Below, piece by piece: positions 41,976 to 50,808 of a stretch of 64,000 bases of DNA. Location of the stretch: positions 34,233-98,232 of the forward strand of contig UQKM01000007.1 in assembly GCA_900541685.1 (NCBI GenBank). Reading direction: 5' to 3'. The position numbers and the translations under genes were made by a program. Numbering within the stretch: position 1 is the stretch's first letter; each line of letters starts with the position of its first letter. The notes under the pieces are model-generated. The model was not told the origin of the DNA. It saw nothing but the letters and a program-made list of their open reading frames with translations, and did no database searches. This DNA comes from an uncultured Collinsella sp. GTDB lineage: Bacteria > Actinomycetota > Coriobacteriia > Coriobacteriales > Coriobacteriaceae.

Positions 41976-43471
41976 GAGTTTCTCCTTTGGGACGTGTCGT
42001 TGGCGTTAAGCGGAATGGATACCGTAAGCGTAAAGGGCGGGGTGGCGTGGACCTCTAGGCTGCCACCCAGATCTTGCGCGACATGCCTCATACCTGGGAT
42101 ACCCGTTCCCTCGCGATACGATACGGGGGCCGGGGACCCGTCGTTAGAAATCGTCATGTGCGCGACGGCGTCAGCATCCGTCCTCTCCTGCCACAAGCGC
42201 ACACGGACCCGATGCGCCTGCGCATGCTTGGTGGCGTTGGTCGAGGCCTCGCGGATAATCTGCAAAAAGGCGGCGGCGACACGCGCGTCCTCAGGCAGCG
42301 CACCCTCAACATCGATCTGCACGCTCACCAGGCCAAAAGCATGGACGATATCGCCCAGTTGCTCTGCCGGTTCGGTGTCGCCCCCGCTGCGCAGATCGGC
42401 AGCGATTGAGCGCAGCAGCGGGTCGATCTGCTCGAGCGACTCGTCGTCCAAGCGCCCCTCCTCCAAATAGCGATGAAGGATTGATAGGCGCTGGCCGATC
42501 ACATCGTGAACGCGGGCGCGCATGCGCAGATAGGCCGCATTGTCGGCAACTTTTTTGACTTCTTCGATCTGGGCCTGGAGCTCTTGGCCCGCAAGCTCAA
42601 GCAGGTGGTTGGCCTGTGCCAGGCGGTCATGCGCATGCGCATACTCTGTCACGTCCAGACCGATTATGCGCTCGAACGAACGGCCCGAGACCATAACGTC
42701 ATCGCACACAAACAGGCGAATCTCGGCGGGAGAAACCTCGACCACCGCACGCGCCTCACCAAAGCGGTCCAGGTTGATCCGCACGCGGTTCTTACCGCCT
42801 TCGGGCATTTGCATGCTGAGCTTGCGCAGGTCGTTCCATGTACCGCTCATATCGCCTAGGTCGGTGGGCATATGAAGCTCCACCAGGTTTTTGCGCATGC
42901 AGCGGTTCATGAGCAGTGGACGGCCCCTCGAGTCCAGATACAGGATGCCCACGGGAATCACGTTGATGGTTTCAATCGTCGAGAACGCGGTGATATCCTC
43001 TTGGCGGTTACGGACGTCCATCAAGAGCGCCGCGATGGAGCGGAACAGGAAGAACGCTCCCTCTGCGATAAGGACAACGGCCCACGCCGGGCCCATGGCA
43101 AAAACCACCGGCGGTGTCACGGCGCCAACAAGCAGCAGCTCGGCCAGCATGACAGGGCGACGATAGCGCACCATAAGGACCACGCCATAGACAAAGATCG
43201 CGGCATTGAGCCACAGCACTCCGCCCATTGCCCTGGCGCAAACGTCAAGCGGCGCCACCAGATACGAGCCAGACGACGCGAATAAGATGAGCGCCGAAAT
43301 CATCAGGTGAAGCACAAGGCTCGTCTCGTAGGCGCAAATCACCTTACGGTTATAGGACGAGCGGCGCGATGCGATGAGCGGGACGTGGATCATCTGCAGA
43401 CACGCAGCCAGGGCAAAGACAACATCGAGCGCAACGATTTGGGGAAGGATGAACGAAATCTGCATCGTCAC
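41972..43471 (-). CDS. Membrane sensor histidine kinase
   Basis: A 499-residue kinase. Six hydrophobic segments fill about residues 5-160. A PAS-like region (about 170-270, VIPVGILYLDSRGRPLL) and a coiled-coil helix follow. The dimerisation/phosphoacceptor helix is MRARVHDVIGQRLSILHRYL (His about 320), and the ATPase domain has the N-box EASTNATKHAQAH and the G-box GTGIPGMRHVAQDLGGSLEV. This is the HPK7/DesK-like class that pairs with NarL-type regulators, as here. The GTG start at 43471 overlaps the upstream gene's TGA; an ATG six bases later is possible. The signal is unknown. Confidence 0.9.
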   Translation of the reverse strand: MTMQISFILPQIVALDVVFALAACLQMIHVPLIASRRSSYNRKVICAYETSLVLHLMISALILFASSGSYLVAPLDVCARAMGGVLWLNAAIFVYGVVLMVRYRRPVMLAELLLVGAVTPPVVFAMGPAWAVVLIAEGAFFLFRSIAALLMDVRNRQEDITAFSTIETINVIPVGILYLDSRGRPLLMNRCMRKNLVELHMPTDLGDMSGTWNDLRKLSMQMPEGGKNRVRINLDRFGEARAVVEVSPAEIRLFVCDDVMVSGRSFERIIGLDVTEYAHAHDRLAQANHLLELAGQELQAQIEEVKKVADNAAYLRMRARVHDVIGQRLSILHRYLEEGRLDDESLEQIDPLLRSIAADLRSGGDTEPAEQLGDIVHAFGLVSVQIDVEGALPEDARVAAAFLQIIREASTNATKHAQAHRVRVRLWQERTDADAVAHMTISNDGSPAPVSYREGTGIPGMRHVAQDLGGSLEVHATPPFTLTVSIPLNANDTSQRRNS

Positions 43472-45267
43472 TCACCCGCCCTCGGCATCAAGACGATCAT
43501 GCGCAGCTGGCCGGGCTCGCCCTCAAGGCGGTATGCCACGTTGCGCCCTTGCAGAGCGCTTTCGAGCTCTTGCGCAGCGGGCGTCTGCGAAAGATCTTCA
43601 TCATCGTTGGAAAAAAGCGTGGCGCGCAGCTCGACACTGCACCGGTCATGGTCGCCCAAGTGATACATAAGCGCCGGATGGTCGGTGGTGTAGGCAAAAA
43701 ACGCAAAGTCATACACGCAGTCGTACAGGGCGCTTACCGTACTGGCGTGCATCGGGCGCCGTATGGCGATAATCGAGGCGCAATCGACATCGATGGTGCG
43801 CAGGTCACTTGCAAGCTCGTTGGCGATGAGCTGAATGCGGTCGCGGTCAAAACCGCTCTCCCCGTGCTGTGCCAACGTGAGCGACCCCTTGCGTTTGCAA
43901 TAGGCGACGAGCATCTTGGCGCGCTGCAGCATGCGGTAACGCTCGTGCGAAGACGCCTCATCGGTCAACGGCGGCAGCGAGCTCAGCAGGTCGTACATCC
44001 CTTCGAGCGCACGGGCAAGCGCTTGGTCCACGTCTTGGACCAGTAAGGTCTCGGCCTCTTGATCTGCCAGGTGCGTCTTAAGGTCGTAGTCGGCGGCGAG
44101 CAGCTCGTTTTGACGCTGCAGTTCCATGCGACGATGTGCCAGTTCACGGTTAAGCTCGTTGAGATCCGACACGTCTTGGGCAAGCAGGGCCGATCCGCCC
44201 AGCAGTGGAAAGGCACGGTACACCACATCGGGATCGGACGCCACAGCAAAGGCATGGGCGTGGCCGTGCTCCTGGGTCCGCAACTCCTCGCGCACGCCTA
44301 CCGGCATTGGCTTTGACGCCGGCGTGGCATAGACTTCCTGCAGGTCGCGCGTTAGAACTTTGAGGTCGAGCGGCAAGGTGTCGAAGATGCCGGCGATGTC
44401 GTGATACGACGGAATGACACCGCAATCGAGACAGATTTCCATCGCCACCACGCACAGGACGCAATAGACGAGCGAAAAGTTGAGCCTCCATGCCCAGGGC
44501 ACGCGCAACGCATACGAGACGGCAAAGAATGCGCCACCCAGCAGTACGAGCGCCGCCGTGCCCGAGAAACGCTGGATGCGAAAGGACGAGGACCGGCCCA
44601 CCAGGATAAAAAAGGCCACAAAGTTAAAGGCCGTCCACACTAAGACAGCGAAATAACCCCAGCCGTACGTGTAATCGTTGCTCCAGGTGTCGCTTGTACG
44701 GTCAAAGTGGAAGACCTGCTGGTGAAAATCGTTGGTGAGCACAAATCCGATAAGCAGGATAGCCACAATCCAAAGCGCAGCGCAGTAGCGGCGACCCAGG
44801 CGGTGTTGCTCCAGACCCGCAAGGCGCAGACCACACAACTGGTAGAGCAGCGGAATGAGCGTCATGGGCACGTAGTACAGGTACCACAGCACGGTGGCAT
44901 AGAACGGCGTGAACGACTTGTACTTGAGAATGACTTCGATCATCCACAGGGCGCAGATGGTAGCGACGGCAACAAGACGGCGGCGCAACACATAGTCCAA
45001 ACAGCGCAGATAGACCGATACGCCCCAGATCGAAAATATAATTGCGGCGACAAGCAGCGGGAGAGAGCTCGAGTGGACGAGCGCATCCACGACCTCTTTG
45101 GACACCTCGCTATAGGCGGGCACGGCGTTAGAAAGTTTGGGGTCGAAGGCGAACAGCGCCGGCAAGACTGCCAAAACCATGAGGAACAGCGCGGTGATGG
45201 CGCCGGCGATAGCAAAGACGCGGTGACGGTACACCCGATGTGTTATGCCAACAAGGAATCGCGGCAT
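43468..45267 (-). CDS. Membrane signalling protein, kinase-like but degenerate
   Basis: A 599-residue protein. About eight membrane segments lie in residues 10-310. A linker, a long helix (about 395-440, LNRELAHRRMELQRQNELLA) and a C-terminal region shaped like a histidine kinase follow. That region lacks a phosphoacceptor His motif and clear N and G boxes, so it may be a pseudokinase sensor. It overlaps the kinase gene by four bases, which suggests the two form a complex. The start is uncertain: ATG 45267 suits the first membrane segment, and ATG 45351 would add 28 residues. Neither has a strong ribosome-binding site. Confidence 0.75.
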   Translation of the reverse strand: MPRFLVGITHRVYRHRVFAIAGAITALFLMVLAVLPALFAFDPKLSNAVPAYSEVSKEVVDALVHSSSLPLLVAAIIFSIWGVSVYLRCLDYVLRRRLVAVATICALWMIEVILKYKSFTPFYATVLWYLYYVPMTLIPLLYQLCGLRLAGLEQHRLGRRYCAALWIVAILLIGFVLTNDFHQQVFHFDRTSDTWSNDYTYGWGYFAVLVWTAFNFVAFFILVGRSSSFRIQRFSGTAALVLLGGAFFAVSYALRVPWAWRLNFSLVYCVLCVVAMEICLDCGVIPSYHDIAGIFDTLPLDLKVLTRDLQEVYATPASKPMPVGVREELRTQEHGHAHAFAVASDPDVVYRAFPLLGGSALLAQDVSDLNELNRELAHRRMELQRQNELLAADYDLKTHLADQEAETLLVQDVDQALARALEGMYDLLSSLPPLTDEASSHERYRMLQRAKMLVAYCKRKGSLTLAQHGESGFDRDRIQLIANELASDLRTIDVDCASIIAIRRPMHASTVSALYDCVYDFAFFAYTTDHPALMYHLGDHDRCSVELRATLFSNDDEDLSQTPAAQELESALQGRNVAYRLEGEPGQLRMIVLMPRAGE

Positions 45268-45438
45268 GGCGAAGAGCCTGCCGCCCCTGGGATCCGCCAC
45301 GGGTGCGGATCGGGCGGCCGCGTGGCCGATATGTCGCTCGCAGGTACCCATAGTGCTTTTAGTGTACCGACAGGCGGGCCCAAAAAGCGGGCCACATGTC
45401 CCAAAATCCGCCGACGGCAAAGGGTGTCCCCAGGGGCC

Positions 45439-45645
45439 ACTCATTTAAGTACGTCCCCAATGAGTGGACCAGCGACTAGTCGTTTAAGAACGTCCCCAAT
45501 GACTAAGACAAAACGAGCGAGGATTTTTGGACGCCCAAATGGCGAGAGTGGATAATCTCCCACTTTGAGCCCACAAACAGGCTAAAAACGGGAGATTATC
45601 CACTCTCATTCTGCGGGCACTCATTTAAGTACGTCCCCAATGAGT
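45439..45645. repeat. Repeat cluster: three repeat A copies and repeat unit B copy 3
   Basis: Repeat A palindromes lie at 45439-45465, 45478-45504 (arms AGTCGTT/AATGACT) and 45619-45645. Between them is a full unit B: the leader AACGAGCGAGGATTTTTGGA, then the hairpin GAGAGTGGATAATCTCCC (45544-45561) with a perfect arm at 45590-45607. The order resembles that at 36.66-36.83 kb. No gene is present in 45352-45663. Confidence 0.92.
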
Positions 45646-45663
45646 GCTTTCACTTCTTTTAAC

Positions 45664-45702
45664 AAAACGCCCGGCGGGCATTAACTGCTCGCCGGGCGTT
45701 TT
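45664..45702 (-). terminator. Terminator of the third GH1 gene
   Basis: AAAACGCCCGGCG (45664-45676) pairs with CGCCGGGCGTTTT (45690-45702), with T-runs on both sides, 37 bases past the GH1 stop. Confidence 0.9.
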
Positions 45703-45738
45703 GGTTAGGAAACTCTGAAGTTGAGTGTCTCGGCTTCC

Positions 45739-47169
45739 TTAGGACAGATCCTCACCATTCGTTTCAATGACATGCTTGTACCAGTGAAAGCTCTTCTTTT
45801 TGGAACGCTTGAGGGTGCCGTTGCCCGCATCATCGCGGTCGACATAGATAAAGCCGTAGCGCTTGGACATCTCGCCCGTGCCGGCAGACACCAGGTCGAT
45901 CGGGCCCCAGGTGGTGTAGCCCAGCAGGTCAACGCCGTCCTCGGTCACCGCATCGCGCATCGCGGCGATATGCTGGCGCAGGTAGTCGATACGGTAGTCG
46001 TCGTTGATGGAGCCATCCTCCTCGACAACATCCTTGGCGCCCAGGCCGTTCTCGACCACAAACAGCGGCTTCTGATAACGGTCGTACAGGTCGTTGAGGG
46101 TGATGCGGAAGCCCAGCGGATCGATGGCCCAGCCCCACTGGCTCTCCTGCAGGTAGGGGTTCTTGGCGCCGGCGAAGGCGTTGCCCTGGGTGCGCTCGAC
46201 ATCGGGGTTATCGGCACCGGCGGAGCAACGGGTGCTGTAATAGCTAAAGCTGATGAAGTCGACGGTGTTGGCGGCCAGGATCTCGCGGTCCTTATCCGTC
46301 ATGCCCACATCGATGCCCAAACGCTCGAGCTTCTTGACGGCATAGGCCGGGTAGTAGCCGCGGCTCTGAACGTCGACGAAGAAGTAATTGTCCTGATTGT
46401 CGAGCTGCGCCTGGCGCACATCGCCTGGACGACAGCTGTAGGGGTAGTAGCTACCCGCGGCGAGCATGCAGCCGATCTTGACCTCGGGGTCGATCTCGTG
46501 AGCAATCTTGGTTGCCCAAGCGCTGGCGACGAGCTCGTTGTGGGCGGCCAGGTACTCGACGGCCTCCTTGTTCTCGCCCTCTTCAAAGACCAAGCCAGCA
46601 CCCATAAACGGCAGGTGCAAGATCATATTGATCTCGTTGAAGGTGAGCCAGTACTTCACCAGACCCTTGTAGCGGGTGAAGATCGTGGTCGCGAGGTTCT
46701 TGTAGAAGTCGATGAGCTTGCGGTTGCGCCAGCCGCCGTACTCCTTGATAAGGTGAATCGGGCAGTCGAAGTGCGTGATGGTCACGAGCGGCTCAATGCC
46801 GTGCGCCTGACACTCGCGGAACACGTCCTCGTAGAAGGCCAGGCCGGCCTCGTTGGGCTCGGTCTCGTCGCCGTTGGGGAAGATGCGGGTCCACGCCAGG
46901 CTCATGCGGAAGGTCTTAAAGCCCATCTCGGCAAAAAGCGCAATGTCCTCCTTGTAGTGGTGGTAGAAATCGATGCCGGTCTGCGCGGGGTAGTAATAGC
47001 CGTCCTCGAAGTCGAGCATCTTGCGCTGGCCGGAGACCACCGCATAGCGCTCGGGGCCGTGCGGCGCCACGTCCACGTTGGCCAGGCCGCGGCCATCCAC
47101 GTCGTAAGCGCCCTCGCACTGGTTGGCAGCCGTCGCGCCGCCCCACAGGAAGTCTTTACGGAAAGCCAT
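45739..47169 (-). CDS. GH1 6-phospho-beta-glucosidase (third of three)
   Basis: A 476-residue intracellular GH1 enzyme beginning MAFRKDFLWGGATAANQCEG. Acid/base Glu in WLTFNEINMI (about 180), nucleophile in FVVENGLG (about 372), and phosphate-binding loop AGTGEMSKRYGF. AAAGGA precedes ATG 47169. It stands alone with its own terminator. Its upstream DNA shares the two-box element of the second GH1 gene, so the same AraC-type regulator may control both. Substrate preference among the three GH1 enzymes cannot be read from sequence. Confidence 0.93.
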   Translation of the reverse strand: MAFRKDFLWGGATAANQCEGAYDVDGRGLANVDVAPHGPERYAVVSGQRKMLDFEDGYYYPAQTGIDFYHHYKEDIALFAEMGFKTFRMSLAWTRIFPNGDETEPNEAGLAFYEDVFRECQAHGIEPLVTITHFDCPIHLIKEYGGWRNRKLIDFYKNLATTIFTRYKGLVKYWLTFNEINMILHLPFMGAGLVFEEGENKEAVEYLAAHNELVASAWATKIAHEIDPEVKIGCMLAAGSYYPYSCRPGDVRQAQLDNQDNYFFVDVQSRGYYPAYAVKKLERLGIDVGMTDKDREILAANTVDFISFSYYSTRCSAGADNPDVERTQGNAFAGAKNPYLQESQWGWAIDPLGFRITLNDLYDRYQKPLFVVENGLGAKDVVEEDGSINDDYRIDYLRQHIAAMRDAVTEDGVDLLGYTTWGPIDLVSAGTGEMSKRYGFIYVDRDDAGNGTLKRSKKKSFHWYKHVIETNGEDLS

Positions 47170-47251
47170 GCATCAATCCTTTCACACGCTGTTTGTCGTG
47201 GTTTCAGTATCCCCGTAAGCAGCGCGCTGCTCAACGACAGCGGCGCAGGCC

Positions 47252-47310
47252 GACACTTCTTTTCGCGCACAGGCGCCCCGCAGCCGCCCCCGTCTGACAC
47301 TTTTTGATAC
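47252..47310 (-). promoter_or_regulatory. Two-box element upstream of the third GH1 gene
   Basis: GACACTTCTTTTCGCG (47252-47267) and TGACACTTTTTGATAC (47295-47310) on the plus strand match the boxes at 20047-20105 in sequence, order and near-identical spacing. Both lie 80-145 bases before a GH1 start codon. Confidence 0.6.
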
Positions 47311-47317
47311 CGCCGCC

Positions 47318-47360
47318 CCAAACCACCACAAAGGGGACAGGCACCTTTGTGGTGGTTTGG
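47318..47360. repeat. Repeat C palindrome, copy at 47.3 kb
   Basis: CCAAACCACCACAAAGG pairs with CCTTTGTGGTGGTTTGG around GGACAGGCA. It is the inverse of the copy at 26969-27005, with a matched base change in both arms. Confidence 0.88.
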
Positions 47361-47370
47361 GCCCGGTTTG

Positions 47371-47506
47371 TCTCGATCTGTAACAGGTAGGCCGCCAAAA
47401 CCGGGCCTGGTGTTACAGATCGAGATCTTTCGGGCAGCCCTCTACGGTTTGTCTAAATCTGTAACAGGTAGAGACGATTTAGCCCGCTAGATGTTACAGA
47501 TCGAGA
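47371..47506. repeat. Tandem pair of TCTGTAACAGGTAG hairpins (repeat D)
   Basis: First unit: TCTCGATCTGTAACA (47371-47385) with a perfect complement at 47411-47425. Second unit: TCTAAATCTGTAACA (47452-47466) with TGTTACAGATCGAGA (47492-47506), imperfectly paired. Both share the GGTAG loop start. They end ten bases before the DUF4867 stop codon. Confidence 0.85.
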
Positions 47507-47515
47507 CGGAAGATG

Positions 47516-48160
47516 CTAGTCACAGGCGATGTCGAGGTTCTTGCCGACGAGGCCCACGTAGCCGCCCTCGGCAGCCTTGGGACTATCTGCGTGGCAGAGG
47601 ACCCACTTGTCGGCCTTCCAGTAGCAGTAGCTGTCACCGGCGGCAGGCATGTCGGCTGCAGCCTCGGGGCGCGGGCCGTTGGTGCCCGCCGGCAGCGCCA
47701 CCATCACCTGAAAGCCGCCGTCGTCGACCATGCAGGGCGTGTAGTGAAGCGTGGTGGCGTAAACCTCGACGAGCGTGCCGGCGGGCGCGCGAAAGGCCTT
47801 GACCTGAGCGGTGTCGAGCTTGCCGTCGACAATTTGCTCGCGCTTGGCCAGCAGCAGAATAAAGTCGCGCGCACCCAAATTAAACTCACTGGCACGGTGA
47901 TACTCCAGACAGTTGAGGCGCGTGTTGTGGCCGTTGCACCAGCCCGGCTGGAACGGACGGCCGCCGTACATGAGCAGGCCGAGCGTGTCGACACCCTCAA
48001 CCTGCTCGAGCTCGGGTGCGGAGGCCACGTACTTGGTGCCCTCGGGAATGGGAGTAGCCGCAAGCGCCTCGACAAGCGGGGCGGTCAGGTTGGACGGCAC
48101 GTCGTCCCACACGCGACCATAGGATTTGAACTCGGGATCTGATACAGAGTAGATATGCAT
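47516..48160 (-). CDS. DUF4867-family protein
   Basis: A 214-residue cytoplasmic protein of the DUF4867 family, probably a cupin-like beta fold (VEGVDTLGLLMYGGRPFQPG, APAGTLVEVYATTLHYTPC). The catalytic role is unknown. Relatives recur in sugar-utilisation operons of Firmicutes and Coriobacteria, which suggests a sugar or sugar-phosphate ligand. GGAG six bases before ATG 48160 overrides the more upstream frame opening at 48196. It is the last gene of the licT-EIIBC-esterase run and higher in GC than those genes, so it may be older at this locus. Confidence 0.8.
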   Translation of the reverse strand: MHIYSVSDPEFKSYGRVWDDVPSNLTAPLVEALAATPIPEGTKYVASAPELEQVEGVDTLGLLMYGGRPFQPGWCNGHNTRLNCLEYHRASEFNLGARDFILLLAKREQIVDGKLDTAQVKAFRAPAGTLVEVYATTLHYTPCMVDDGGFQVMVALPAGTNGPRPEAAADMPAAGDSYCYWKADKWVLCHADSPKAAEGGYVGLVGKNLDIACD

Positions 48161-48283
48161 GTTCGCTCCTGTTCGTTTATGTGACAGTATGAACATTCTA
48201 GAACATCATTCATCCACGACCACGATCAATACCGAAAACATTGCATGACGAAATCACCCGCTCAAAAAGCGACATGCAGCTTC

Positions 48284-49264
48284 CTAGTCGAGATAATCTT
48301 TAAGAAACTCAATAACGCTCATACACCAGTAGTCGGTCTCCGGCGCATGGGGCTTCATCAATGCGTGCCCCCCTTCTGAATACATGACTCCCTCATGGTG
48401 TACTCCAGCTGCATCCAGAGCATCGACCATCTTTTCATAATTGTCGGGCGATACAATATCATCGTCAGCGCATTGCCAAAGATATGTCGGAGGATACTGC
48501 TCCCACACATGCTGATTAATACAGAAATCATCGAGCGAGTCGCGACCAGCCCCGCCGCACACCGAATCAAGAAATCTATTGTCTGATGCGTTCTCAAAGC
48601 CATGAAGATCAATCGGTGCATAACACAGGGCCAAGGCTTTTGGCGCCTCGCATCCGTAGGACGCAAATCCCTTGTTGTCCGTCCCCCACTCGGCAGTTAA
48701 ATGCGCACCAGCAGAAAAGCCGATAACTGCATAACTTTTTGCGACATTAAATTTCGCTGAATTCTCCAGGACAAAACGGACGGCTCGATTTAAATCGTCG
48801 ATTGGGCGCGGCATCAAAGGCTCGACCCTCACCCTGTATGACAGCACGAACACGTTATAGCCCGCATCGTTGAGCTCGGGGGCAACGGGAAAGCCTTCCA
48901 CTTGATGACAAACGCTCTGATAACCTCCGCCCGAAACCGCAATGATAAAGGGAGCCCTAGGTCTCCCGGGAAAGAAGAACAGTTTCGTATTGCGCCGAGT
49001 CGGATCACGGATGCAGTCGGCTTCATCCCAAATATCGTAGGCAACCTGCCTCCCGTCATCCACGAGCTCGACAATTCGATTCAATCCACGCAAAACGCGA
49101 GCAGTTTCATATGGATTAGCATCAGAATTCATATGAGACACAATGGGTTTATTCCACATGCGCTCCCAAGTTGAAGGCCGGCAAAGCATAAGGTGCTCGC
49201 CAAAGCCAGCGAACTCAGGAAGGAGCGCGATTTCGCCAAACGTCATATCGGCAGTAATTGTCAT
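48284..49264 (-). CDS. Alpha/beta-hydrolase (BD-FAE/lipase-like esterase)
   Basis: A 326-residue hydrolase. The oxyanion region is FIIAVSGGGYQSV (about 105), the nucleophile is in AVIGFSAGAHL (Ser about 178), a likely catalytic Asp is in QCADDDIVSPDN (about 268), and His is in SEGGHALMKP (about 300). The fold is typical of carbohydrate esterases and BD-FAE proteins that remove acetyl or feruloyl groups. GGAGTGACTAGCT precedes ATG 49264. It is AT-richer than the window average and lies 105 bases after the EIIBC stop, probably in the same operon. Confidence 0.88.
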   Translation of the reverse strand: MTITADMTFGEIALLPEFAGFGEHLMLCRPSTWERMWNKPIVSHMNSDANPYETARVLRGLNRIVELVDDGRQVAYDIWDEADCIRDPTRRNTKLFFFPGRPRAPFIIAVSGGGYQSVCHQVEGFPVAPELNDAGYNVFVLSYRVRVEPLMPRPIDDLNRAVRFVLENSAKFNVAKSYAVIGFSAGAHLTAEWGTDNKGFASYGCEAPKALALCYAPIDLHGFENASDNRFLDSVCGGAGRDSLDDFCINQHVWEQYPPTYLWQCADDDIVSPDNYEKMVDALDAAGVHHEGVMYSEGGHALMKPHAPETDYWCMSVIEFLKDYLD

Positions 49265-49369
49265 AGCTAGTCACTCCAAAAATGAGGGTGGGCTCGCGTG
49301 AATCAACGGCAAGCCCACCACATGCAATCTGCCGCGGGGTTTTCGGCAGCTTACATCCCGAATAATTGT

Positions 49370-50740
49370 CTACTCCACTACCGCCTCTTCATCAGGGCGA
49401 TACAGGATGTAAACGAGAACGAAGTTAAGAATTAAACCGACGACATTGCAAAGAATTGCGCCGATGAGGCTGCTCATATCACCAGAAGGATCCATATAAC
49501 CGGGGAAGCTAAAAATGCCGCTCGACGTCATAACGAACGTACAGGTGTTGAAAATCGCCGGGATAACAGCACTGATTGCTCCGGCGACCATGGAAGCGAT
49601 AATGATCTTCTTGTGCTCCAAGATGATGCCGTACAGCGCCGGTTCCGTAATCCCGAAAAAGCCCGTAATGGCACAGCTGAACCCAAGACTCTTTTCACTC
49701 GGGTCCTTCGAGCGGAGGGCAAACGCCAAACAAGCGCCGACAACACCCATGCTGCAGCAGAGAAGTCCAAGGATAGGATCGGAGCCGACGGTCATAATAT
49801 TGTTGATGGAAAGCACGATCAGGGCCCAATGGAGTCCAAGGGGGATCATAACGAGACCGAATATCGGCCCGAGAATAACGCCGCAAAGGACGGGGCTGAA
49901 CTGATAGACCGCCAGCACTGCAGCCGCAAGCAAAGAGCTCGCCTGCTGAATAACGGGGCCGATCACAAGGAGCGAGACGGGGGCGGCAACAGCAACCGTC
50001 AGGAACGGGACGAGCGCAAATGCCACAACATCGGGAAGAACCGCCCGCAGCCACTTATTAAGAACGGATGCGAACCAAGCCGCCACGATAGCAGGAAACA
50101 CCGTGGAGGAATAGCTCACCATTGTGAACTTCATGCCGAGCAAATCCAGCGCATCGCCCGCTCCGGCCGCAGCAACGAAAGTCGGATAAACCAGGATTGC
50201 GCCGAGTACCGCACCGATATATCGATCGGTTCCAAAGAACTGAGCAGCAGATGATCCGACAAGAACGGGCAGGAAATACATGCAGGCATTTCCCATGCCG
50301 TACAGCAGAGTGTATATTCCGCTCTCGGCGGAAACAGCACCCGCCGTCGTCAGAATGCTAAGGATGGCGTTTATCATTCCGCATGCGATCAAGGCAGGAA
50401 GAACGGGCATCATGATGCCGCTGATGAACTTCATTAGCTTTCCCAGAAAGCCCTTAGTCTCTCCTTCGCTTGCCTCGGAATCTCCGGCGTCAATCCCGGT
50501 TTCCTTGGCAACGATTTCATAGACCTTATCGACCTTAGGTCCCACAATCACCTGATATTGCCCCGCGGAATGGCGAATGTCGATCACGCCATCAATCGCC
50601 TTGACTTTTGCATCGTCTACGATGCTTTCGTCCTTAAGGTTGAACCTTAAACGAGTCATGCAGTGAGCTACAAATGTAACGTTGTCTGCGCCGCCCACCA
50701 TCTCGAGGATCTCGGCAGCGAGCTTGGTTGTATCTGCCAT
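49370..50740 (-). CDS. PTS EIIBC, beta-glucoside/sucrose type
   Basis: A 456-residue permease. The IIB domain has the phosphocysteine in FVAHCMTRLRFNL (about 27). The IIC domain has about ten membrane segments and FFGITEPALYGIILE (about 368). There is no IIA domain. The frame is open to 50758; ATG 50740 (MADTTKLAAEIL) fits the family N-terminus, with a GGGAG site 11 bases upstream. It is directly downstream of the LicT-type antiterminator and probably controlled by it. The following esterase suggests an acylated glycoside substrate. Confidence 0.92.
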   Translation of the reverse strand: MADTTKLAAEILEMVGGADNVTFVAHCMTRLRFNLKDESIVDDAKVKAIDGVIDIRHSAGQYQVIVGPKVDKVYEIVAKETGIDAGDSEASEGETKGFLGKLMKFISGIMMPVLPALIACGMINAILSILTTAGAVSAESGIYTLLYGMGNACMYFLPVLVGSSAAQFFGTDRYIGAVLGAILVYPTFVAAAGAGDALDLLGMKFTMVSYSSTVFPAIVAAWFASVLNKWLRAVLPDVVAFALVPFLTVAVAAPVSLLVIGPVIQQASSLLAAAVLAVYQFSPVLCGVILGPIFGLVMIPLGLHWALIVLSINNIMTVGSDPILGLLCCSMGVVGACLAFALRSKDPSEKSLGFSCAITGFFGITEPALYGIILEHKKIIIASMVAGAISAVIPAIFNTCTFVMTSSGIFSFPGYMDPSGDMSSLIGAILCNVVGLILNFVLVYILYRPDEEAVVE

Positions 50741-50808
50741 AAATACCATTTCTCCCATGTTGAGTTTTATATGTAACCATCAGCAAAGCGCGCGCCTTTG
50801 CCAACTAA

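Noticed and set aside
24855..45645. Possible CRISPR array from recurring palindromes
   Set aside because: Copies are dispersed in separate intergenic gaps without regular spacers or cas genes.
45721..47307. 528-residue plus-strand frame opposite the third GH1 gene
   Set aside because: Antisense shadow of a clear GH1 gene with complete motifs and its own ribosome-binding site and terminator.
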